Shown here: positions 1 to 9,455 of the stretch, piece after piece
How positions within the stretch are numbered: position 1 is the stretch's first letter
Layout: every line of letters begins with the position of its first letter
DNA from: Heloderma charlesbogerti
Taxonomy: Eukaryota; Chordata; Lepidosauria; Squamata; Helodermatidae
Assembly: GCA_026122225.1 (NCBI GenBank)
Contig: JANEZZ010002675.1
Coordinates: 62,001 to 126,000, forward strand
Direction: 5' to 3'
Length of the DNA stretch: 64,000 nt
The notes under the pieces: model-generated
The model's database searches: none
What the model was told of the DNA's origin: nothing
What the model saw: the letters and a program-made list of their open reading frames with translations, nothing else
Translations under genes and position numbers: made by a program

Positions 1-220
1 ACAATAACCTTACAGCTGTTGTCATGTAGAGAAAGGGGGTTCCCCCCTTCTCTTTTACATGTTTATCTATTAGTCCCAATAAAAAAATTTCTGGCTTTAA
101 TTCTATAGTAGTCTTTAATATTCTTTGCGCTAAAGACGGTATTCGTTTCCAAAATGTTTTAGCTCTTTTACAAGTCCACCATAAATGATAAAACGTTCCC
201 TCTTGATCTTCACATTTTGT
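1..220 (-). mobile_element. L1-type LINE, ORF2 C-terminal fragment (runs off the window)
   Basis: Read on the minus strand from about 220 down to 1, one frame is open and encodes a recognisable L1 ORF2 tail. It has a GTFYHLWWTCKRAKTFWK segment, as in the Cys/Trp-rich C-terminal part of L1 reverse transcriptase proteins. It continues through a stretch rich in I/L to FLYMTTAVRLL, which resembles the TAARLL end motif of L1 proteins. A stop codon at 221-223 marks the upstream limit of the frame. The element must continue left of the window. No ATG lies in this frame, so it is only visible by translating the strand. Family assignment rests on motif resemblance only. Confidence 0.7.
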
Positions 221-859
221 TCAGGTTCTGTGTGTCTTGCTCGCTTTGCTACAATGGGGGAAGGGTTCTTTGGGCAGAAATGGGTGTTCTTAAAGGAATA
301 AACCCATGAGGGCTTGCTATTTCTCCACACATGGGTCGACTGCATCCTTAAGAACAAGTTATGGCTCTGCTAAGTATATGCAAAATCACTCAAGTGGGAA
401 AACATAACATGTTAGAGCACCGGAGGGCAACCTCTGCCCGTATGCCTAATCCGGCCGACGGGGTCGCCGAGTCCAGCCTGCAGAGGGTTGTCCTAAAGCC
501 CTAGCCTGTGCAGAAGAACCCCCTTGTTATCTCCGATCGTTGAGATAAGTTATAGAGTATTTTGGATTACTTATGTTCCTTTGGAGGAGTTACTTTATGT
601 GTACCAAAAAGGTAGAGCCTGTTCTGGAAGCCTGCCGAGACACCTGTTTGAACTGGTACGCTTTGGGAGAGAGAGTTTCTATACCTCCAGCAGTGTTGGA
701 TGCTTTTATATTAATTCAATGCTCATAATTAACTGGAACAAGTTCTTGAGCTGGCTTTCTTCAGTTAAAACATTTGCTGAGAATATGGGTTAGACCCCAA
801 GCTGCCCTTCCATGTGCGGAAAGCATCTTGTGCCCACAGAGGCCAGTTTTAATATCTTG
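221..859. other. no gene recognised
   Basis: No coding exon with splice signals and no repeat that I recognise. The stretch may still be LINE-derived, because it directly follows the L1 fragment on the left. The missing DHCR7 start exon was looked for here and not found. Confidence 0.5.
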
Positions 860-867
860 CCCTGGAG

Positions 868-983
868 CAGCCTTCCCCAACCTGGTGCCCTCCAGGTGCT
901 CTGGACTACAGTTCCCAGCATTCCTGACCATTGGCCATGCTGGCTGGGGCTGATGGGAGGCACCTGGTGGTTGGGTAAGGGTG
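868..983. mobile_element. short non-autonomous hAT-type element (chain member 1)
   Basis: Imperfect palindrome of about 116 bp. The left end CAGCCTTCCCCAACC pairs with a right end whose reverse complement is CACCCTTACCCAACC. The middle carries the CAGCATTCCTGACCATTGG / CATGCTGGCTGGGGC core found in at least four other copies in this window. The flanks are CCCTGGAG (860-867) and CCCTAAAG (984-991), an 8-bp duplication with two differences. Eight-bp duplications are typical of hAT transposons. Confidence 0.65.
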
Positions 984-991
984 CCCTAAAG

Positions 992-1531
992 CAAGGATGG
1001 AGAACCTAATCCGAAGGCTGTGCTTGGGGGAGGCACAGCCCAAAATTGGTGGGGCTACCCCCACTGCTGGCGTGCAAACATACACAGATAGACACATTCC
1101 GGCACAGGCAAATACATATGTGCACACAGGAATCTTCTGGTGCCTTGAGGAGCCACTTTTTGAGGCGCCAGCTGAATTGCTCACTGGCTTTGCCTGCTGC
1201 TCACCGTCCTCCATTGGGACAGCTACCCTCACCATCCCAATTAGACTTAGCTGGAGCCTTTATGAGCCGCTCCTTGAGATGCCAGCTGAGTCCCAAGCTG
1301 GTTTCACTTGCCCCTCTCCTTCCCCAACTGGGGAAGGTAAGCAAGGAGCGAAACAGATAGAGTGGTGGCCTCAAGGGGCGCTCCTCGAGGCCATGGGTCA
1401 GTCACTCTCCTGTCCCCTCTGCCTTCTCTGAGGGGGTGGAGCGTTTTGGAGGGTCCTCATCCAAGGCCCCTGTGGGCCAGACGGAGTGTCCTGTTAGGCT
1501 CAGCCTGCAGGCCAGAGGTTCCCCATCCTTG
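992..1531. mobile_element. non-autonomous hAT-type element (chain member 2)
   Basis: The ends are inverted: CAAGGATGGAGAACCT at the left, and CAAGGATGGGGAACCT as the reverse complement of the right end. The flanking octamers are CCCTAAAG (984-991) and CTCTAGAG (1532-1539), alike at six of eight positions. The interior of about 500 bp is GC-rich and codes for nothing I recognise. Short open frames here are not conserved proteins. Confidence 0.65.
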
Positions 1532-1539
1532 CTCTAGAG

Positions 1540-1940
1540 CAGGGGTCCCCAGCCCCCGGGCCACAGATCAGTACCGGTCTGTGGCCTGTTAGGAACCGGG
1601 CCGTAGGTGAGCGGTGGGCGAGCGTCCCTGTTCTTCAAGTAATAGGCTATGTAAAGATTTACGTAGCCTATTACTGCAAAGAACAGGGACACAAATGGTG
1701 TCGGCTATCCCGGACGCCATTTGCATCCACAGTCCAGGCGTAAGGGTGGACAGCAGCGGATGGACCCGGACCAGCCACTGCCAGGTAGGCTCTGTCCCAG
1801 AGGGATTTCGGGGGGTGGCGTGGGAGTAGTAATAATAATAGAAATAAAGTACAGAAAAAATGTAACTATCCCCCCCAGTCCGTGGAAAAATTGTCTTCCA
1901 CGAAACCAGCCCCTGGTGCCAAAAAGGTTGGGGACCGCTG
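1540..1940. mobile_element. non-autonomous hAT-type element (chain member 3)
   Basis: 401 bp with a perfect 8-bp target duplication, CTCTAGAG, at 1532-1539 and 1941-1948. The left end CAGGGGTCCCCAGCC matches the reverse complement of the right end, CAGCGGTCCCCAACC. Near the left end it has the GGCCTGTTAGGAACCGGGCC motif seen in hAT-Charlie-like elements of tetrapods. The interior holds a palindromic TAGGCTATGTAAA / TTTACGTAGCCTA module and a CGCCATTTGCATCCA motif, both shared with the element at 15263-16042. Confidence 0.85.
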
Positions 1941-1948
1941 CTCTAGAG

Positions 1949-2291
1949 TGTTAAAAGTTTAGCTAAATTCAAATATGCTTCACTGCTAGTCCAAGCAGAA
2001 GTATAAAAACTGATATCGAACCTAGTAGTTACCCCACTACTATTAGTACTGGTGCAAGCATCTGCAGAACAGGACTAGCAGCTTTTTTTCATTCCACACT
2101 CTATTCTTTGGCTCAATTAACATGTAATTGTTAAAGCTCGCATAACTGCATGTGGGTATTCATTATGTGTTCTCTGAATAATAAGTGAATCATTTTGTTG
2201 ATCCAGTAATGTGATGCTCTGGGTCACGTGGCAAACCTTTATGTTTCTTATTTGTAACAATCTGAATTATCCCACATGTGGAATTATTACA
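1949..2291. other. AT-rich spacer, nothing recognised
   Basis: About 340 bp between two hAT elements. No exon, repeat family or RNA gene was seen. Confidence 0.5.
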
Positions 2292-2299
2292 GTCTATAG

Positions 2300-2625
2300 C
2301 AGGGGTGTAGAACCTCTTCGAATCCAAAGGTCAAATTCCATTTTGCAGAAACTCTTGGTGAGTACATCCCAGTTGTGGGCAGGGCCAAAAAATTTTTTAA
2401 GTGCCAAAAATACCAGCATATTTTACTTTAAGTTCTTACTTTCTCTAACTAGGTATTAGGAGCAGCACTTCAACCTTTTAGAATGGGGTAAAACTGCACA
2501 AAAGCCAGGAAACCATTGAATGATCGGTGGTTGGGGGGAAGGGGGTGGAGGCCAAGGAAAGGGGTGTGACCTCCTGGGCCCCCAGGCGGGCCAGATTGGG
2601 CCCCCAGGCCTGAACTGTACTCTTG
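2300..2625. mobile_element. non-autonomous hAT-type element
   Basis: 326 bp flanked by a perfect 8-bp duplication, GTCTATAG, at 2292-2299 and 2626-2633. The left end starts CAGGGGTGTAGAACCTC. The right end, reverse-complemented, starts CAAGAGTACAGTTCAGG, so the inverted repeats are short and imperfect. No coding capacity was seen. The classification rests on the exact 8-bp duplication and the CA-first termini. Confidence 0.75.
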
Positions 2626-2959
2626 GTCTATAGTGACCTAGGCCAGCATCTATCCGTGTTAAATCCTGAAAAGAGTGGTCTCCTAATTCGGCAAGATGAC
2701 CTTCTAGTTGAGTATGGTAGGTTTGTTACCACTTCAGAATCTCAGATTTGGGATTGGTGCCAAACTAAGCATGATGGTGGCAGACCCATTTCGTAAAATG
2801 TGAGAAAAGAGAAAAAAGGGCAAGTAGAAGAGGGGCACTGAACCTTCCACCAGCTTGCTGCTTGCCTCCATGCAGGTTGACCCCTGGTATCGCTTTCTCT
2901 GAGGTAGACATCATTATTTCTGAGATGAACTGGTATAATTCAGGGGTGGGGGACAACAA

Positions 2960-3345
2960 CCATCACCTGCCCATGAAGCTCATCAATGAGAGATTCAGGA
3001 TGAAAGGGAGTATGTCTTCTCACGGCACAAAAGCTATTGAATTTGCCACTACAGGATGTAGCAATGGCCACCAGTTTGGATGGTTTTAAAAGGGGACTTG
3101 ACAAATTCATTTTAGATAGATAAGGCTATGCATGGCTACTAGTTCTGATAGCTATATGCTGCCTCCAGTATCAGAAGCAATCTGCCTATGTACATCAGCT
3201 GCTGGGAAACAAAACTGGGAGGGTGCTTTTGCACTCTTGTGCTGCTTGTGCGTTTTCTGCAGGCAGTTGGCTGGCCACTGTGTGAACAGAATGCTGGTCT
3301 AGATGGGTCCTTGGTCTGATCCAGCATGGCTTTTCTTATGTCCAC
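2960..3345 (+). repeat. CR1/L3-like LINE 3' fragment
   Basis: The end reads CTGGTCTAGATGGGTCC, then TTGGTCTGATCCAGCATGG. This phrase recurs in this window near 6700 (inverted), 40900 and 30800. It is the hallmark of the 3' end of L3/CR1-type LINEs of amniotes. The upstream part (about 2960-3130) resembles the adjoining 3' untranslated region. No coding frame is left. Confidence 0.55.
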
Positions 3346-4618
3346 AATCCCACTTTGTCTTTAAATCTAATGCACACACCACTTTACATGTGACTGGTGC
3401 AGACCTGCATTTAAAGAGACAGGTTTCCCGTATTACACCTAATTTTTGCTCTGAGGGTCGCAGTTGTCCAGCGGTCACAAAAATTTTAAGAACAAACTCT
3501 GCTGCTGACCTTGAGCCCTGACCAATACATTTTTGATGTTAGGAAATGCCCTACGCTAGCACAAGGAAGGGTTTAATTTGGAAGGAATCCCAGGCAGATG
3601 AGGCAAGGAGCCATTCAGTGTTTCAGCTCAGGATTACTTTATAACCTGTCTAACAAAGAGAGCAGCGGTAGAGAAAGAAGCTCCAAATGTCTAGGACTGT
3701 AGCACAATCGCATAAAATAACTTGAGCTTCTAGATGCGAGGCGCAGGCACAGAGACAAGCAGGAGGTAGCCGGCTCCAAGAGGAGGTGCTCAGCCCACTT
3801 GGTGCAATGACAACAGCTGTGCCCCGATGCCCCACGGGAAAGGGGTGGACTCTCCCCTCCTACTCCCTAAGTTCAGCCAGTTGCCTTGCTTTTCCTCCAA
3901 ATGGAGACCAACTGACTCTATGGAGCTTAGACTCCCCTGGTAGGCTGCTCCTTTGAGTTTCCCCGCTTAGTCACCGGCAGTTAGCATCTGTAAGAGTCAT
4001 TAGGTTGAATAGAAATAAAGCCTTGGAAAAGAGCCCTTTTGTCTGCGTGTTGATTCTGGCTACTGGAGGATTTTAGAAGGCAGCAAGGGCGCTCCTGACA
4101 TGAAGCAGCTGGTTAAGGCATTCCAAGATGGAGTTGAAAATTAGAACCTAAGAAACTTGTGCTAACGTGTCTATAAGCCACAGACAAGTACGTTCTGCCA
4201 CACACATGGGAACAAACCGCAGTGAGCCTCTGGCTTGTGCATCCCACCCCCACCCCTCCACTTTGCTCTGCTTCAACTGTAATAAGGGATTTGGAAGCTT
4301 TCATTTACCTTTAGACTAACCACAGTTAAACATTATGTCCAAAACTGGATGAACTGTGGTTAGTCTTTTAAACTGAATTGAAACAAGCCAACTGTAGTTC
4401 AAGAAGTCAGCTTGTTTCAACTAACTATTGCTAAAATTAACCACACTTTTAGGGTTTGAATGCAACGCTCTCAGAAGTGAATGTTTCTGATCTGTTACTC
4501 ATGTCTGCACTGAAGGAAAGAGAAGGGATTTATGTCTGAACTGGGCCACTGGCACCATCTTGTGGCACCTATGCAGTTCTTGCTTTGTGTGATAATCCCT
4601 GTTTCTCTTGTGTTTCAG
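3346..4618. other. upstream DHCR7 intron sequence, mostly unrecognised
   Basis: Apart from a double hairpin at about 4312-4455 no element is recognised. The sequence leads into a polypyrimidine stretch and the CAG acceptor of the first DHCR7 exon in the window. No start exon for DHCR7 could be supported here. Confidence 0.5.
4312..4455. repeat. two adjacent hairpins, likely a palindromic MITE
   Basis: GACTAACCACAGTT pairs with AACTGTGGTTAGTC, and just downstream GAAACAAGC pairs with GCTTGTTTC. The two stem-loops stand side by side. Similar AACCAC/GTGGTT words recur near 51290-51370. The class is not known. Confidence 0.45.
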
Positions 4619-4841
4619 GAAAGTCGACTGGTTTTCCTTGGCAAGTGTCATCTTTCTACTCCTGTTTTCCCCCTTCATTGTGTTTTATTTTATAATGTCA
4701 TGTGATCAGTACAATTGCTCTCTAACTAAGCCAGCTATTGAGTTGCTCACAAGGAAAACCCACCTCTTGGATATCTGGAACAAGACACCACCATTGACTT
4801 GGAAAGCTGCGACTCTGTATGCTACTTGGGTAATTTTCCAG
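4619..4841 (+). CDS. DHCR7: DHCR7 exon (first in window)
   Basis: The acceptor is a TTGTGTTTCAG tract ending at 4618 and the donor is GTAACT at 4842. It enters with one base of a split codon, then [15 protein letters not shown], and ends on the complete codon for Q in TWVIFQ. It covers about human residues 34-107, including the first membrane segment and the luminal loop with CDQYNCS. It corresponds to human exon 4 by protein content. Confidence 0.95.
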
Positions 4842-7800
4842 GTAACTGTCTTGAAGCTTCTCCACTGAAACCCAACAGGATATGAGCAATACAATCTCAG
4901 GCATTTGATTAATATTAAGACTTTTCTGATTACCATTTTAGAGTTACAATCAAAACCGACACTTAGAAGAAACTTGGGTATATAGGTTGTTTATAACCCT
5001 GATCATCTTTCATTGTCTGTGAATGCTATGGGCAATCATCAAAACCTGCTATTCAGCTTTCCACTTCCAGTCTAAACTGTTCACACCAACTGTTGACATT
5101 CCTGGTTTCTTGTACCCATTCCCATCCATCCTACTATCAACTTAGGGCACTTCTTCATTTTTATCTTGTTCCTTTTCATGTTCCCTTCCCCACCCTCCTG
5201 AAGACCATGACTGAGTTCTTAGAAAGACTTCTTTATAGGTTTATGCACCCTGTTGCTGATTTTGGAAGAAATCCAACAAAAGCTCACTAGCCAAATACAA
5301 TTTTTATTCTTGCATCACTATATAAAATGAAGATCATGGTATTGACAGCTGGAACTTGCACGATGGTGTTTGCAATTTTGATGCAGAAAAGTAAGATTGC
5401 CTGAGAGTATGCAAACTTTGTATGGTTACTCTCTCTTTCGTCTGTGTCCAAAATTCATCTGTGCTAAGATATTCACAGTTGAATATCTTTAAACATAATT
5501 TTTAACACTGACATTTATATTTTATCATTAGAGATTGTTCAGGATTGGAAGCTATGTCACATCCAAAGTTATGCCTGAAACGGTGAAGACTAAGAATATA
5601 TGGGATAAGAGCAATGGGGCCTCAAACCACAAGTTGCTCCTCCACACTCCATAACCACCTGATTTAGGTTATAGGTAATGTAGTTTCTAGGCAATGTCAT
5701 ACAGAACTTTGATGCTCCTAAATTCACTCTGTTACAGGTATTTTTGTTCATGCTTCCTGACTTTTGCCATAAGTTTCTTCCTGGCTTTCGAGGAGGAGTA
5801 CATGAAGGTGCTGTGACACCTGCTGGTAAGGTCTTTCTTGGCTATACTTCACAAGCCTTTCTAGCATTACTAAGAAACACAGACTGGGGAACAATGAATT
5901 TCTTATGGGCTCCCCTTAGGGCAGTGCCTCTTGATCCTTGTGCGTGGCCCCCAAATGATTATCTCCCTGCCCCGTGTATTGCTGCATGTGTTGTGCAGCA
6001 ATGAATCCCTGTGTCAGGAAAAGCAGTGTGCATAACAGCCCTCCAAAGGGATTCTCGGAATGTGGGAAAGGACATGACCCTTAACTCTTCTCTTTTTGTC
6101 TCGCACATACGCTCAGATTTGGCTTAAGAGAGGACTATTACCTCCTCTGCAGTAAAGTGCATGCCTGCTTAGACGCATCAGCACACTGTAGAAATTCTTT
6201 TGACTCTGATCCATACAGAAGCAGCTTGCTTCCAGATAAATGCATTTTTATGCCTGGGTGGCTTGGCGGCAGAAGTCGGTGGAGTGCTAAGAAGCAGATC
6301 TGCCAAGTCCATGGTAAAAAATGTAATAACCATTCTTCGAAACAGCAGAGTTTGTGCACATCACTTAGAAAGCATTTTCTCTCCAAGACCATCCTTATAT
6401 GGACACATGGGAAAAGATCTCTGAGTTTCCAAGAGCAGCCTCATCTGAAATAAGGATCAATATTGAGAGTTGAACTGATAGATTTATTTTATGTATTTAA
6501 TCCCTTTATAGACTGGGGTACAAGGAATTTCTCATGGGCTACCATATCCAAAAATACCTCAAAGTGGTTTACTGTACAAAAATGAGAATCCAAGACATAC
6601 ATTAAAATACAAAGCATCACAACACGTTATACAAATCCTCAGCTATTAAAATCCAAACTCAGAAATCCAAAATTCCACAATATATGCCACAGGCATGTAA
6701 GAAGAGCCGTGCTGGATCAGACTAATGGTCCATCTAGTCCAGCATCCTATTTCCAAGAGACAAGAGGGCAGCAGTGTTATGTGATGTGCTCTAGTTAAAC
6801 CCGTGTACAACCTTGCACACATTCTAACGAGACTCACCCTCTTAGAAGGAATCTTTAGACATTGGCAATAGAGCGTCCATGGCTAAGAAGAGATTTACAC
6901 TCAAACACTGTTGGAGAGGATAACACCACAGTGGCACAATTATTGGGGTTTACAAAGATTCAAATGCAGAAGCTAGTTTTGGGGGGAATTAGCTGAGCAA
7001 ATGGATTTAACACTTAAGACCAATTAGGGATGCTCCAGCCTTCACTAAGCAATCTTTCATGGGGAAATTAGCTGCATTCTTGGTGAAGCTGAGCTCCAGG
7101 CCTAAAAGTAGTTTTCAAGGCGGTGGGAAGGAGTCTTCCCGAGGCTTGAAGCACACGTGCACATGTGCGCACGCACACGCATGCATGCAGAGAGAGCGAG
7201 AAGGGAAAGATGGGGTGGAGCTTACAAGTTCTAGAAAGAACCTTTAAAAGCAATATATCTTTCCTTGGGCTGAAGCCCTTTCCTGCAGACAGGAACTAGT
7301 GCACATTGCAATTCCTGGTCTCAAGTGAAGAGGAAGGAAAGCAGAGAGCCTTGACTAGGGGAGGCAAAGCACCCACTGTTGGCACCTTGCTCTGGCAAAC
7401 AAGGAGCTTCGTGATTTCAGGGATTTTAGCATGGAGCCTTTCCTCTGGGAGGAGAGACTGAGTGATTTCAGCAGCAGGGTGGCACCATACCCATGGAGGT
7501 GTGAGGCACCCAGTGATTTCAGCAGCATGGGCCCCCACCTCTGGGAAGAGGGGGACCTGGGACTGCCCCAACCTGAGGCTTCTTACACAATTCAGAGAAA
7601 GGCATTGACATCACAACTCTGATGAGCTAGACACTGCTCCTTGGCACTGGGAATGGTGCTACTTGCTATGGGAGAAAGACTGAGTTGGCCTTCCATCCGA
7701 TATAACAAAAGAGGGTGCTTGGGGATGATGGGTGTACTTGCAGGAAACAAAAGTCCTACTTGCTGTCTCTTACTCTTTAAACAAAATATGACTTCACATG

Positions 7801-9423
7801 TCAATGACTGTCTTAAAGACAAGTGTCGAGGCTGGAGTTCAACAATGGGAGCATATTGCAGGTAGTTGACTAGGTAACTTACCTGATATCACTCTTGCTA
7901 TCCAGCACATTCATGTTTTGCTGAATGTTGACCCCCACCTTTGCCTTTGGGGAATGCATTTTTAGAAGTCCATTAGAAACTGAATTGCTTGATCTAGTCT
8001 TGCATTTTGCTCTCAACCCCATTCCTGTGCCTTTCTCCCACCTTTGCTGAGGATGAAGGCACCTGGCTTTTTGGCTGTCTCAGAATGGAGTCAGTACTTT
8101 GTAACACTAGCATTCAGAGCACCTGCCACTCAGAAGTATGCTGCTGTTTAAATGTGGAGTTTAGCTGTCATGGCTGATAGGAGTTGATAGACAAATTCAT
8201 GAAGAGTAGGTCTGGACACTTTTAAAGCTATGTAAGCTAATGGCCATTGCCACATCGTTTCGCTGTAAATTCCTTAACTTTGGTGTGTGAAATACTGCTT
8301 CCTTTTGTCTGTTGTGAATATACTACCCATCGATTCCATTTGGCAATTTTGAGTTCTAGTATGGGATTGAGAAATATGTATCTCCACACCATGAATTATT
8401 TTAGGGGTCCCCAACCTTTTTGGGCTGATGGGCACATTTGGAATTTTGAGAGAGTCTCATGGCCCTGCTCACAAAATGGCTGCCATGGTGGGCCTGTCCT
8501 GTCACAAAAGACTCATTTCTCAGAAGGCAAACTGGTGAGGCTTAAAGAAAAGTAACTTGGCCAAGAACCTAATACAAGGCAAAAGTGGGCTCTGAGCTCG
8601 AAAACATAAAACCACTCTTTTGAAGGTGTATAAATATGGCCCTAGAGGGTGGCATTTCATTTTGCAGTATGCCAGCCTCCCAATTTTTTTTAATGTTTAA
8701 TTTTTTAAAACTGTAAAAATAAAATCAACAGGAGTGGTGGGGAGTCTGGCAGCGCCAAGGAAGGTATCCACAGGCACCACATTGGAATCCCCAGCATTAT
8801 TTTATAGAACTTTAGCTTCCATATGAATCTACCCCGCATTTAAGGTAATTCTTGGAAGTCCTGCTTTCTCTCCTGTCTTCATGGGAGTTAAGATGGAAGA
8901 TACAACACACAGGACCTTTTTTGTGGTGGCGAAACTGTAGAATGCATTCCTGGGAAAATCCACTGGGCTTCCTCTCTTCCTGTATTCAAACTGGTCTTTA
9001 AAACTCATTAGTTTAAACAAGCTTTTAATATCTGCTGGCCCACTGCTTTTAAATTAAACAACGTGGTGACTGTTTACTTTATTGCCTCAAATATGCTCCT
9101 CAGAAATGATGCTGCAGATATGGGTCTGTTTTCAACCTTTTCCACAGTTAAGTTCAAGACAAGGGTTTCATTTAATGCCTCCTTTCTAACTTTTGTTGCC
9201 TAAAAAGTATTTAAAGAAGTTTCTACTCTTTCTTTTATGTGTCTAGCTATTTGCTGTGTGTTCAGGATTTTTTTTTTTTTTGCTTCATTTCCTTTGAAGC
9301 ATCTGTGTGGGACTGCTATTTGATCACAGAAGCATTGCTGGGGGAGGGGGATCAAATAGCAGATGTCGTAGAGCGGCGGAGAATAATAAGTAATACTGGC
9401 TTGGGTGGAAAATGGTTTTGTTT

Positions 9424-9455
<32 letters not shown>

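Noticed and set aside
997..1431. 144-codon open frame
   Set aside because: It lies within a non-autonomous hAT element, has no recognisable domain and no splice context.
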